Below are positions 37,297-46,239 of a DNA stretch of 64,000 nt, piece after piece. The position numbers and the translations under genes were made by a program. Location of the stretch: contig NZ_CP044423.1 of the NCBI RefSeq assembly GCF_008824185.1, forward strand, positions 62,001 to 126,000, in the 5' to 3' direction. The notes under the pieces are model-generated. The model was not told where the DNA came from and searched no databases. It was given only the letters and a program-made list of their open reading frames with translations. Positions within the stretch are counted from its first letter, which is position 1; every line of letters starts with the position of its first letter. Origin of the DNA: Paracoccus pantotrophus (GTDB lineage Bacteria > Pseudomonadota > Alphaproteobacteria > Rhodobacterales > Rhodobacteraceae).

Positions 37297-37713
37297 ATGA
37301 CCCGCAAACTGACCGCCGACGACCTGAAGGCCACCTTCGACGCCTTCAACCGCCACGACATCGACGGCGTGATGACCCATTTCGCCGAGGACTGCGTGTT
37401 CTACACCGTCGCCGGCGAGCATGAATACGGCAACAAGGTCGAGGGCAAGGCGGCCATCGCCAGGGCCTTCGAGGCGGTCTGGACCACGATGCCGGACGTC
37501 GAATGGGCCGATCACACGCATTTCCTGTCCGAGGACGGCAGCCGCGGCGTCTCGCAATGGACCTTCCGCGCCACCAACCCGGACGGCAGCCGGACCGAGG
37601 TGCAGGGCGTCGACCTGTTCCGCATCGCGGGCGGCCGGATCGTCGAGAAGCAGGCGATCCGCAAGCAGCGCCCGGCCATCCCCGCCTCTGCACCCGCCCT
37701 TGTCGAGAAATGA
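37297..37713 (+). CDS. tauX: Taurine dehydrogenase small subunit
   Basis: A 138-residue protein of the SnoaL/NTF2-like fold (FDAFNRHDIDGVMTHFAEDC, VQGVDLFRIAGGRIVEKQAI). Together with TauY it forms the taurine dehydrogenase of Paracoccus, which oxidises taurine to sulfoacetaldehyde and ammonium and passes electrons to the respiratory chain. AAAGGAG lies before the ATG at 37297. It overlaps or nearly touches tauY. Confidence 0.9.
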   Translation: MTRKLTADDLKATFDAFNRHDIDGVMTHFAEDCVFYTVAGEHEYGNKVEGKAAIARAFEAVWTTMPDVEWADHTHFLSEDGSRGVSQWTFRATNPDGSRTEVQGVDLFRIAGGRIVEKQAIRKQRPAIPASAPALVEK

Positions 37714-37721
37714 GGCCCGCC

Positions 37722-39113
37722 ATGCAGGCGATCGAGAAACGAGCGGGCGCCCAGCCCTACGACCCGTTCTACGACCCCATCACGGCCCGCAGCCTGGGCC
37801 CGCGCAGCGATTACGCGCCGACCTACTGGATCGGCACCGCCGGCACCCCGCCGCCGGATGACGGCCCGGTCACGGGCGACATGGATGCCGATGTGGTGGT
37901 GATCGGCTCGGGCTATACGGGCCTGTCTTGCGCGCTTCACCTGGCCAAGATGCACGGCATCAAGGCCGTGGTGCTGGAAGCGAACGGCGTTGCCTATGGC
38001 TGCTCGACCCGCAACGGCGGCCAGGCCCAGATCAGCTCGGGTCGGCTCAAGCGCAGCCAGTGGATCGAACGCTGGGGCCTCGAGGTGGCGAAGCGCCTGC
38101 ATGCCGAGGTCTGCGAGGCCTTCGATCTGTTCCGCGGCCTGATCCGCGACCATGCGATCGACTGCGATCCGCAGGATGGCGGGCATTACTATATCGCCCA
38201 CAAGGCCAGCGTGCTGCCGGCCCTGGAAAGCGAGGCGGCGCTGCTGCGCGACACCTTCGGCTACGATGCCCGCATGATCTCGCGCGACGAGCTGCATGCC
38301 GAGGTGGTGCGCGACCAGGAGGCGCATGGCGCCATGTGGGAGGCGGACGGCGTCGGTATCCATGCCGCGAAACTGGCCTTCGGCTATCTGCGCGTCGTCC
38401 GCGAACTGGGCGCCAGGGTGCATGTCGACAGCCCGGTGCAGGGCTGGGACTACCGGAACGGCCTGCATCACCTGCGCACGCCGGGCGGCACGGTGCGCGC
38501 CAAGCGGGTGGCGGTGGCGACGGCGGCCTATGCGCCGCGCAGCCTGCATCCGCGGCTTCGGGACCGGCTGATGCCGATCATGTCGAACAGCATCGTTACC
38601 CGCGTGCTGACGCCCGACGAACTGGAAGCGGTCGGCATCCAAAAACGCTCGCCGCTGACCGACACCCGGACGCTGCGGCATTACTACCGGCTGCTGCCCG
38701 ACAACCGGCTGCAGATCGGCTCGCGCGCCGCGATTACCGGCCGCGATGCCGCGAACCCGGCGCATCTGGACGCGCTGCGCGAGGGGATGGCCCGCAAGTT
38801 CCCGGCCCTGCGCGGCATCGCGCTGGACTACAGCTGGTGGGGCTGGGTGGATGTCAGCCACGACATGATGCCGCGCATCACCGGCCTGCCGGACCTGCCC
38901 GGCGCCTTCTACGCCTTGGGCTACGGCGGCAACGGCGTGATGTATTCCGCCATGGCCGGGCGGCGCATGGCGCAGCTGGTCGCCGGCGAGGCGGTGCCCG
39001 ACCTGCCGATCTTCAACACCGAACTGCCGCATGAGGGCTGGCGGACGCCGTTCCGGCGCCTCGGCCAATGGGGCCTCTACAAACTCTATCACTTCCGCGA
39101 CGAGCGCAAATAA
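37722..39113 (+). CDS. tauY: Taurine dehydrogenase large subunit (FAD)
   Basis: A 463-residue FAD enzyme of the DadA/glycine oxidase group. The dinucleotide-binding motif VVVIGSGYTGLSCALHLAK lies near residues 47-65, followed by CSTRNGGQAQISSG. The C-terminal flavin motif is YALGYGGNGVMYSAMAG. It deaminates taurine oxidatively with TauX. Two starts fit: an ATG at 37710 overlapping the tauX stop, and the ATG at 37722, preferred because GAGG lies seven bases before it. Confidence 0.92.
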   Translation: MQAIEKRAGAQPYDPFYDPITARSLGPRSDYAPTYWIGTAGTPPPDDGPVTGDMDADVVVIGSGYTGLSCALHLAKMHGIKAVVLEANGVAYGCSTRNGGQAQISSGRLKRSQWIERWGLEVAKRLHAEVCEAFDLFRGLIRDHAIDCDPQDGGHYYIAHKASVLPALESEAALLRDTFGYDARMISRDELHAEVVRDQEAHGAMWEADGVGIHAAKLAFGYLRVVRELGARVHVDSPVQGWDYRNGLHHLRTPGGTVRAKRVAVATAAYAPRSLHPRLRDRLMPIMSNSIVTRVLTPDELEAVGIQKRSPLTDTRTLRHYYRLLPDNRLQIGSRAAITGRDAANPAHLDALREGMARKFPALRGIALDYSWWGWVDVSHDMMPRITGLPDLPGAFYALGYGGNGVMYSAMAGRRMAQLVAGEAVPDLPIFNTELPHEGWRTPFRRLGQWGLYKLYHFRDERK

Positions 39114-39125
39114 GGAGCCATCGCC

Positions 39126-40907
39126 ATGAAAATGACCACCGAGGAAGCTTTCGTCAAAACCCTCCAGCTGCACGGGATCGAGCATGCCTTCGGGATCATC
39201 GGCTCGGCGATGATGCCGGTGTCCGACCTGTTCCCCAAGGCGGGCATCACCTTCTGGGACTGCGCGCACGAGACGAATGCCGGGATGATGGCGGACGGGT
39301 TCACCCGCTCGACCGGCAAGATGTCGATGGCGATCGCGCAGAACGGCCCCGGCGTGACCGGCTTCGTGACGCCGGTCAAGACCGCCTACTGGAACCACAC
39401 GCCCCTGCTGCTGGTCACGCCGCAGGCGGCGAACCGCACCATCGGCCAGGGCGGTTTCCAGGAGATGGAGCAGATGCGCATCTTCGCCGATTGCGTCTGC
39501 TACCAGGAAGAGGTGCGCGACGCCTCGCGCATCCCCGAGGTCTTGAACCGGGTGATCATGCAGGCCTGGCGCAACTCGGCCCCGGCGCAGATCAACATCC
39601 CGCGCGACTTCTGGACCCAGGTCATCGACGTGGAACTGCCGCAGGTCGTGGGTTTCGAGCGTCCCGCGGGCGGCGAGCAGGCGGTGACCGAGGCGGCCAG
39701 GCTGCTCAGCGAGGCGCAGTTCCCGGTGATCCTGTCGGGCGCCGGCGTGGTGCTGTCGGGCGCCATCCCGGATCTGGTCCGGCTGGCCGAGCGGCTGGAT
39801 GCGCCGGTGTGCTCGAACTACCAGCACAATGACAGCTTCCCCGGCTCGCACCCGCTGGCCATGGGCCCCTTGGGCTATAACGGTTCGAAGGCGGCGATGG
39901 AGATCATCGCCAAGGCCGATGTGGTGCTGGCGCTGGGGACGCGGCTCAACCCGTTCTCGACCCTGCCGGGCTATGGCATCGACTATTGGCCCAAAGAGGC
40001 GAAGATCATCCAGGTCGACATCAACGCCGACCGCATCGGGTTGACCAAGAAGGTCACCGTCGGCATCCAGGGCGACGCGGCCAAGGTGGCGCGGGGGATC
40101 CTGGCGCAGCTTGCCCCCCAGGCGGGCGATGCCGGCCGCGCCGAGCGCAAGGCGCTGGTCGCGCAGACCAAATCCCGCTGGGCGCAGGAACTGTCGAGCC
40201 TCGACCACGAGGAGGACGATCCCGGCACGGTCTGGAACGCGGATGCGCGCAAGCGCGACGCCGGGCTGATGAGCCCGCGCCAGGCCTGGCGGGCGATCAT
40301 GCAGGCGGTGCCGAAGGAGGCCATCGTCAGTTCGGACATCGGCAACAACTGCGCCATCGGCAACGCCTATCCCAGTTTCGAGGCGGGGCGGAAATACCTG
40401 GCGCCGGGGCTGTTCGGCCCCTGCGGCTACGGCTTCCCGGCGATCCTGGGCGCCAAGATCGGCAATCCCGACGTGCCGGTGATCGGCTTTGCCGGCGACG
40501 GCGCCTTCGGCATCTCGATGAACGAGATGACCGCCTGCGGCCGCGACGATTGGCCGGCGATCACCATGGTGATCTTCCGCAACTACCAATGGGGGGCGGA
40601 AAAGCGCAACACGACGCTGTGGTACGACAACAATTTCGTCGGCACGGAACTGGACCGCGACACCTCCTATGCCAAGATCGCCGAGGCCTGCGGGCTGCGG
40701 GGCGTGCAGGTGAAGAGCCAGGACGAACTGACCGCGGCGCTGCACGATGCGGTCGAGCGGCAGATGAAGAACCGCGAGACCACCTTCATCGAGGTGCTCT
40801 TGAACCAGGAACTGGGCGAGCCCTTCCGCCGCGACGCGATGAAGAAGCCGGTGGTTGTGGCCGGCATCGACCCGGCCGACATGCGCCCGCAGCAGGGCGC
40901 GGCCTGA
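39126..40907 (+). CDS. xsc: Sulfoacetaldehyde acetyltransferase
   Basis: A thiamine-diphosphate enzyme of 593 residues that cleaves sulfoacetaldehyde with phosphate to sulfite and acetyl phosphate. This breaks the carbon-sulfur bond. The acetolactate-synthase-like fold is clear: EHAFGIIGSAMMPVSDLFPK at the N-terminus, AQNGPGVTGFVTPVK, and the ThDP motif GFAGDGAFGISMNEM near residue 455, followed by RNYQWGAEKRN. It sits between tauY and tauZ, so the sequence of genes follows the pathway. Confidence 0.97.
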   Translation: MKMTTEEAFVKTLQLHGIEHAFGIIGSAMMPVSDLFPKAGITFWDCAHETNAGMMADGFTRSTGKMSMAIAQNGPGVTGFVTPVKTAYWNHTPLLLVTPQAANRTIGQGGFQEMEQMRIFADCVCYQEEVRDASRIPEVLNRVIMQAWRNSAPAQINIPRDFWTQVIDVELPQVVGFERPAGGEQAVTEAARLLSEAQFPVILSGAGVVLSGAIPDLVRLAERLDAPVCSNYQHNDSFPGSHPLAMGPLGYNGSKAAMEIIAKADVVLALGTRLNPFSTLPGYGIDYWPKEAKIIQVDINADRIGLTKKVTVGIQGDAAKVARGILAQLAPQAGDAGRAERKALVAQTKSRWAQELSSLDHEEDDPGTVWNADARKRDAGLMSPRQAWRAIMQAVPKEAIVSSDIGNNCAIGNAYPSFEAGRKYLAPGLFGPCGYGFPAILGAKIGNPDVPVIGFAGDGAFGISMNEMTACGRDDWPAITMVIFRNYQWGAEKRNTTLWYDNNFVGTELDRDTSYAKIAEACGLRGVQVKSQDELTAALHDAVERQMKNRETTFIEVLLNQELGEPFRRDAMKKPVVVAGIDPADMRPQQGAA

Positions 40908-40944
40908 CCGGGGGGAGGCGGCGGAAGGCAGCGGCGCTCCCTGC

Positions 40945-41010
40945 CTTTCACCGTTTCCCAAATACTCCCGGGGGGCGCGCGCAAGCGCGGGGGGCAGAGC
41001 CCCCTTCGGC
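40945..41010. repeat. GTATTTG-family dispersed repeat (minus orientation)
   Basis: The complement of 40947-40965 reads GTATTTGGGAAACGGTGAA, identical over at least 21 bases to the copy at 45262-45282. Next to it (40966-41005) is a G/C-rich stretch, GGGGGGCGCGCGCAAGCGCG then GGGGGCAGAGCCCCC, which can fold into a double hairpin. It lies between xsc and tauZ. Confidence 0.8.
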
Positions 41011-41093
41011 GGCCCGGTGCCACCCGCGACCCCCATGACATCGCCCGGCGCGCGGCAAGCGCCCCGGCCCATCCCCGCATCCCGGTGAGGACG

Positions 41094-42110
41094 ATGATTT
41101 CCACCATGATCCCTTCGCGCGGCCTGATCGAGGAAGCCTTTCCGGGCTTCGCCGTCTCGGCCCTGGTCGCGGCCACGGCGCAATTCCTGTCGGATCATTA
41201 CGGCGCCCCCGCCATGCTGCTGGCGCTGCTCCTGGGCCTGGCGCTGAACTTCCTGGCCGAGGACGGCACCCGCACCGCCCCCGGCATCGCCTTTACCGCC
41301 CGCACCGTTCTGCGGCTGGGGGTGGCGCTTCTGGGCGCGCGCATCTCGGCCGGCATGCTGGCGGCGCTGGGGCCGGGCGCCATCGCGCTGGTGGTGGCGG
41401 GCGTGGTGCTGACCATCCTGTTTGCCCTTGCCGCCAGCCGGCTGGTCGGCCGCGGCTGGCGCTTTGCGCTCTTGACCGGCGGCTCGGTGGCGATCTGCGG
41501 CGCCTCGGCGGCCATGGCCATCGCCGCCGTTCTGCCGCGGTACGAGAAATCCGAGCGCGACCTGGTCTTCACCGTGCTGTCCGTTACCGTGCTTTCGACC
41601 GTGGCCATGGTGTTTTACCCGATGCTGGCCGGGCTTTTCGGCTTCACGGCGCGCGATTCCGGCGTCTTCCTGGGCGGCACCATCCATGACGTGGCCCAGG
41701 TGGTCGGCGCCGGCTTTTCCATCGGCCCCGAGACGGGCGAGACCGCGACACTGGTCAAGCTGATCCGCGTTTCCATGCTGGCGCCGGTGGTGCTGTGCTT
41801 TTCGCTGGCGATCCGGGCGCGCGGGCTGGCCGATGCCGATGGCGGCAAGGCGCCGCCGCTCTTGCCGGGCTTCGTCATCGGCTTTCTGGCGCTGGCGGGG
41901 CTGAACAGCCTGGGGCTGATCCCGCAGGGGGTCTCGGATTTCGCCGGCCAGCTTTCTCGCTGGGCGCTGCTGATCGCCATTGCCGCGGTCGGCATCAAGA
42001 CTTCGCTCGGCAAGATGCTCGAGGTCGGCACCGGCGCCATCGCGCTGATCCTGGCCGAGACCGTGTTCCTGGCCGTCTTCGTCACCGCCGGCCTGCATCT
42101 TTTGGGGTAA
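41094..42110 (+). CDS. tauZ: Putative sulfite/sulfate exporter TauZ
   Basis: A 338-residue integral membrane protein of the YeiH family (PF03601) with about ten hydrophobic segments. The family signature GGSVAICGASAAMAIAAVLP and the motif FLGGTIHDVAQVVGAGFSIG are clear. From its place between xsc and pta it probably exports the sulfite or sulfate released from taurine. I chose the ATG at 41094 with GGTGAGG upstream; GTG 41085 and ATG 41106 are alternatives. Confidence 0.88.
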   Translation: MISTMIPSRGLIEEAFPGFAVSALVAATAQFLSDHYGAPAMLLALLLGLALNFLAEDGTRTAPGIAFTARTVLRLGVALLGARISAGMLAALGPGAIALVVAGVVLTILFALAASRLVGRGWRFALLTGGSVAICGASAAMAIAAVLPRYEKSERDLVFTVLSVTVLSTVAMVFYPMLAGLFGFTARDSGVFLGGTIHDVAQVVGAGFSIGPETGETATLVKLIRVSMLAPVVLCFSLAIRARGLADADGGKAPPLLPGFVIGFLALAGLNSLGLIPQGVSDFAGQLSRWALLIAIAAVGIKTSLGKMLEVGTGAIALILAETVFLAVFVTAGLHLLG

Positions 42111-42114
42111 CGCC

Positions 42115-43095
42115 ATGAAACCGCTCGACCGCATCCACGAGACCGCCAGGGCGCTGGATCGCCACATCATCCTGGCCGAGGGCGACGACCCGCGCGTGGC
42201 CGAGGCCGCCCGCCGGCTGCTGGCCGAGGGGCTGGCCCGCGTCACCCTGATGGGCGGGCCCCGGATCCCCGGCGCCGGCCGCATCGACCCGGCGGGCGCG
42301 CCGGACCTGGCGGAACTGGCCGACCACTGGCACCGGCTGCGCGCGGCCAGGGGCATGACCGCCGAGCGCGCGCGCGACGAGATGCGCGACCCGATCCGCC
42401 AGGCGGCGATGCGGGTGCGGCTGGGCCAGGCCGACGGCACGCTGGGCGGCGCCGTCGCCACCACCGCCGATACCGTCCGCGCCGCGTTGCAGATCATCGG
42501 CCGGGCGCCGGATGCGGGGATCGTGTCCAGCTTTTTCCTGATGCTGTCCTGCGGACCCGATGCGCCGATCAAGGGCGGCATGATCTTCGCCGATTGCGGG
42601 CTGGTGATCCAGCCCGATGCGCAGGAACTGGCCGCCATCGCGCTTTCGGCCGCCGCAAGCTGCCGCCGGCTGCTGGCCGAGGAGCCGCGGGTGGCGCTTT
42701 TGTCCTTCTCGACCGCGGGTTCGGCCGATCACCCGAGCCTTGGCCGCATCCGCGAGGCGCTGGCGCTGATCCGCGCCGCCGCCCCCGAGCTGGAGGTGGA
42801 CGGCGAGATGCAGTTTGACGCGGCGCTGGACGAGGCGATCCGGACCAGGAAGGCGCCGGCAAGCCGGCTGTCGGGGCGGCCGAACGTCTTTGTCTTTCCC
42901 GACCTGGCCGCGGGCAATATCGGCTACAAGATTGCCGAGCGCCTCGGCGGCCTTACCGCCATCGGACCCATCCTCCAGGGCCTCGCTAAACCCGCCAACG
43001 ACCTGTCGCGCGGCTGCTCGGTGCAGGACATCGTCGACGCGGCCGCCGTCACCGCGGTTCAGGCAGGCCAGGGCATGCAGGCCGCGGCGCGATAG
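42115..43095 (+). CDS. pta: Phosphate acetyltransferase (short type)
   Basis: Converts acetyl phosphate from Xsc to acetyl-CoA. The 326-residue protein consists only of the catalytic PTA_PTB domain; the N-terminal DRTGG regulatory part of long Pta forms is absent. Motifs include HIILAEGDDPRVAEAARRLL, LLSFSTAGSADHPS and VDGEMQFDAALDEAIRTRKA. It starts four bases after tauZ and ends the taurine operon. Confidence 0.95.
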   Translation: MKPLDRIHETARALDRHIILAEGDDPRVAEAARRLLAEGLARVTLMGGPRIPGAGRIDPAGAPDLAELADHWHRLRAARGMTAERARDEMRDPIRQAAMRVRLGQADGTLGGAVATTADTVRAALQIIGRAPDAGIVSSFFLMLSCGPDAPIKGGMIFADCGLVIQPDAQELAAIALSAAASCRRLLAEEPRVALLSFSTAGSADHPSLGRIREALALIRAAAPELEVDGEMQFDAALDEAIRTRKAPASRLSGRPNVFVFPDLAAGNIGYKIAERLGGLTAIGPILQGLAKPANDLSRGCSVQDIVDAAAVTAVQAGQGMQAAAR

Positions 43096-43125
43096 GGCGG
43101 CGGCGCTGCGGCCGATCCCCTGCGC

Positions 43126-43670
43126 TCAGCGCCCGGCCGGGGCGGCATAGACCGCCGACCAGAAGCGGGTCCGGCCATCCGCGCCGGTGGCATGGCCGAT
43201 GCCGAACTGCCGCAGCTGCGGGATCAGGATATTGGCCAGATGCCCGCTGGAGCTGTTCCATTCCCCCAGCACCTGTTCGGTGCCATAGGGCCCCGCGGCG
43301 ATGTTCTCGGCGGTGATGCGCGGCGCATATCCCAGCGCCTTGAGCCTTTGTGCCGGGCCGCTGCTGCGGCTGCCGGCATGGCTCATCCGGCCGCGCTGCG
43401 CCATGTCGCAGGCATGGGCGGCGGCGGCCTGCGACAGCAGGGCATCGGCCTGAAGCGCCGGCAGCCCGGCCCGGCTGCGCGCGCGGTTGGTCGCGTTCAG
43501 GCCGGATTGGACGACCTGCGGGCTGGGGGCGCTGCACTCGACCAGGCCCGGCGACGAGACCTGTATGTCATGGCCCTTGTCCGGGCCTGCGGTCGGCGTC
43601 GCGGTGCAGGCGGCAAGCAGCAGGCAGGCTGCAAGCGCCTTGCCTCGGGGGGCGGGATCCGGTGCGGCAT
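43126..43670 (-). CDS. CAP/SCP-domain lipoprotein with apparent frameshift
   Basis: The C-terminal 130 or so residues form a CAP (cysteine-rich secretory/PR-1) domain, with AAAHACDMAQRGRMSHAGSR, ENIAAGPYGTEQVLGEWNSS and GHLANILIPQLRQFGIGHA. Just upstream is a lipoprotein signal (GKALAACLLLAAC). That frame has no start with a ribosome site. The good start (ATG at 43670 after AGGAGG) is one frame away and meets it at a run of six G (43647-43652). One extra base there gives MPHRIPPPRGKALAACLLLA, a normal lipoprotein N-terminus. Either the gene is frameshifted or the run is misread. Confidence 0.72.
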
Positions 43671-43974
43671 GGTGTTTTCCTCCTGGTGCGATGGAAGAAC
43701 GCCTGCGGCACGACTGGAAAAACCTTGACGAAAGCACGATCGAAATGCGGGTCGCGGCAGCCTTGAACGGGGTTGCGCCGGCGATCTTCGGACACGTTAT
43801 GCGTGTATAACCACCCTGGGCGGACATTGTTCCGGCTCCGCGGCCCGGCGCTGCACAATGCCGCCTGCCGGAGGTTCGTCCCGTCCTGGATAGCCGTTCG
43901 CCGCGCTGTGCCGGCGCTGCCTGGCACGGTCTCGCACCGGGTCTGTGCGGATTTCCGGCAGGCCACCGGGTCGG

Positions 43975-44330
43975 AGGCCGGCAGTCGCATCTTCGCGACA
44001 TCGACGCGGCGGTAGGCTGCGTGGGCACGCTCCGGGACAATGCTTGCCAGGATGCCTCGGCCGTCCCGGTCGCCGGGGCCGAGGCCCTGTTTCGCGCCTG
44101 TGCGGCGGCGGGGACGCGTCGGGCGCTGCGTTTCCCGGTCATTGCGGTGGACCGGCATCAGGTCTCGGCCTTTCCAGCCGGCAAGCGGCTGGGTGGCCGG
44201 CGGGTTGATCCGCGGGCTGGCGACCCTGATACCGGGCCATTGCAGGCGGTGACGCTGGAGGAGGTCGCCGGCACCATGGCGCTTTTCGTCCGGCCCGGCC
44301 GCGCGGCATGTCCGGCTGTTCCGGCTGCGG
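43975..44330 (+). pseudogene. Decayed SDR-type epimerase/dehydrogenase
   Basis: The frame through GTG 44021 reads HLRDIDAAVGCVGTLRD, then AGAEALFRACAAAGTRRALR and QVSAFPAGKRLGG. It then continues PLQAVTLEEVAGTMALFVRP. This follows, block by block, the atypical SDR (NmrA/NDUFA9-like) proteins: cofactor-domain middle, substrate helix, Lys region and the late VTLxDVA motif. The N-terminal Rossmann start is not seen and the central part is too short, so this appears to be a shrunken remnant. It fills most of an otherwise empty 730-base gap. Confidence 0.5.
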
Positions 44331-44403
44331 CCCGCCTTCGGCTTTCCGGCCTGTGCCGCCGTCCCTGGCATCTTCCGGCGGGTGATCGCCCGGCCCGGAT
44401 GGC

Positions 44404-45090
44404 TCAGGCGAACAGCAGGGACAGGCCGCGGATGAATGCCCAGATGACGCCCCAGATGATGGCAAAGGCCAGGATGGCCAGCAGGCCGCCCCCGACGATC
44501 CACAGCCCGTCCCGCTCCAGCACGCCAAGCGCGAGGATGGCGAGGGCCAGCGCCGGCAGCATGTTGCCGAGCGGGATCGGCAGCAGCAGCACGATCGAAA
44601 GTCCCAGGCAAAGCCCGCCCACCAGCCGCACCGCCAAGGGTGAGGACAGGGGCAGGATGCGGGGGATGAGCAGCCTTTCGGCCCGGACCAGGGCGGGCGC
44701 GCAGCGCGCGAGGATCGCCGCGAAATCCGCGCGCGGCAGCGACCGCTGGGCGATGAAGCGCGGCAGCCAGGGCCTTTGGCCCAGCATCATCTGGAACGAG
44801 AGATAGACCAGCGGCAGGCCCAGGATGCCCGAGGTGCCCGGCGGCATGGGCAGGATGTTAGGAAAGGCGAACAGCAGCAGAAGCCCGGCGGTCGCACGCC
44901 CCTCCAGCAGGATCAGCAGGTCGGTGACGCTGAGCCTGTCGCGGCTGGTGTCGCCGGCGATTCGGGTCAGCACGTCCGAAAGATGCTCACGCCGCCAAGG
45001 CGGGCCGTTTCCCGGCCGCAGATCCTGGTTCCCGGCCGCCGGACCGGGATCGGGATCGCCGGAAGGCGGGCCTTTGCCTTGTGCAGGCAT
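44404..45090 (-). CDS. ExoD-family membrane protein
   Basis: A 228-residue protein of the ExoD family. After a Pro/Gly-rich N-terminus, the conserved block SDVLTRIAGDTSRDRLSVTD and FAFPNILPMPPGTSGILGLP appears (about 35-105). Several hydrophobic helices follow (about 90-110, 155-225). ExoD was linked to exopolysaccharide and alkali tolerance in rhizobia, but its biochemical activity is unknown. AGGAG lies before the ATG at 45090. No polysaccharide genes are nearby. Confidence 0.86.
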   Translation of the reverse strand: MPAQGKGPPSGDPDPGPAAGNQDLRPGNGPPWRREHLSDVLTRIAGDTSRDRLSVTDLLILLEGRATAGLLLLFAFPNILPMPPGTSGILGLPLVYLSFQMMLGQRPWLPRFIAQRSLPRADFAAILARCAPALVRAERLLIPRILPLSSPLAVRLVGGLCLGLSIVLLLPIPLGNMLPALALAILALGVLERDGLWIVGGGLLAILAFAIIWGVIWAFIRGLSLLFA

Positions 45091-45261
45091 TCGGTCTCCT
45101 GACGGTTGCCGCGGTTCGGTGGTTCTATCTTGGGACAGGCGGCCGGGGTTTCAAGACGCCTTGTCCGGAAATGCCCGGCCCGGCTGTCGCCCCCCGCCAG
45201 CGGCTTGCCGGACGGGTTGCCCGGAAGGCGCGCGGCGCCGGAGTTGCCGCCTTGCGCCGGG

Positions 45262-45282
45262 GTATTTGGGAAACGGTGAAAG
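45262..45282 (+). repeat. GTATTTG-family dispersed repeat
   Basis: GTATTTGGGAAACGGTGAA plus two further bases, identical over 21 bases to the complement of 40945-40965. It lies in the 210-base gap between the exoD-like gene and the sugar kinase gene, preceded by the short inverted GCGCGGCGCCGG-type sequence. Confidence 0.85.
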
Positions 45283-45300
45283 CGCCGGCGCTGCCGTCCT

Positions 45301-46221
45301 TCAGCCCGGCAGGGCGGCCAGTTCATGCGCCCAGGGCGGGTCGGCGCCGGGGCGCGAGACGGTGATCGCCGCCGCGCTTGTGCCGAGCGCGAGCGCCTGG
45401 GCGATGGATTCCGGCGCCAGCGTCTCCAGCCCCTGGCGCGTCAGCACCCCGGCGCGGTCCAGCGCGGCCAGGACGCCGGCATTGAAGGTGTCGCCGGCGC
45501 CGATCGTGTCGGCGACCTCGACCCGCACCGCCCGGGCAGAGAGCGGCGCGCCCGACCAATGCGCGCGCGCGCCGGCCGAACCGCCGGTCTGGAAGACCAC
45601 CCGCGGCCCGCGGGACAGGATCGCGGCGGCGGCCTCCTCGAAGCTTGCGCCCGGCATCAGCCAGTCGAGGTCGTCGCCCGAGAGCTTGACCAGGTCGGCC
45701 ATGGCGATGAGCCGGTCGAGCCGGGCGCGATAGGCCGTCTCGTCGGCGATGAAGAAGGGGCGGATGTTGGGGTCCAGCATCACCGGCACGCGGTGGCGCA
45801 CGCGCTCCACCAGCGCCTCGACGGCGGCGCCGCAGGGGTCCGGCACCAGGCTGATGCCGCCGATGAACAGCGCCGAGACGGTATCGGGGATCTCGGGCAG
45901 GTCTTCGGGGGCGAACATGCGCCCGGCCGAGCCCTCGTCATAGAAGGAATAGCGTGCCTCGCCACCGGTCAGGGTCACGAAGGCCAGTGTGGTCAGCCGG
46001 TCGCTGCGCGGGCAAAGCCCGGTATCCACCCCGGCCTCGGCCAGCGGGCGCAGCAGCGTCTCGCCGAACGTGTCGCGCGAGATCGGCCAGAGATAGCCCG
46101 TCTGCGCCCCCATGCGGCCGAGCGCGATGGCGGTGTTGTAGACCGCGCCTCCGGGCAGCGGCCGGTAATTGGCGCCCTCGGGCACCATGTCGATCAGCGA
46201 TTCCCCGGCGCAAAGGATCAT
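45301..46221 (-). CDS. PfkB-family sugar kinase (fructokinase-like)
   Basis: A 306-residue ribokinase-family enzyme. PGGAVYNTAIALGRMG (about 24-39) is the first PfkB signature and DTIGAGDTFNAGVLAALD the second, with the catalytic Asp in GAGD. LDPNIRPFFI is the typical central motif. Such enzymes phosphorylate fructose or related sugars; the substrate is not certain. It starts 18 bases after the zinc-ribbon gene, so it may be the last gene of that operon. Confidence 0.9.
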   Translation of the reverse strand: MILCAGESLIDMVPEGANYRPLPGGAVYNTAIALGRMGAQTGYLWPISRDTFGETLLRPLAEAGVDTGLCPRSDRLTTLAFVTLTGGEARYSFYDEGSAGRMFAPEDLPEIPDTVSALFIGGISLVPDPCGAAVEALVERVRHRVPVMLDPNIRPFFIADETAYRARLDRLIAMADLVKLSGDDLDWLMPGASFEEAAAAILSRGPRVVFQTGGSAGARAHWSGAPLSARAVRVEVADTIGAGDTFNAGVLAALDRAGVLTRQGLETLAPESIAQALALGTSAAAITVSRPGADPPWAHELAALPG

Positions 46222-46239
46222 GGCCCTCCCCTTCCTTCG

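Noticed and set aside
37512..42638. A 1708-codon open frame on the minus strand
   Set aside because: It is fully antisense to tauX, tauY, xsc, tauZ and pta, which are clear enzymes. Long antisense frames arise from the strong third-position GC bias; its composition (Arg, His, Gly, Gln) fits such a shadow.
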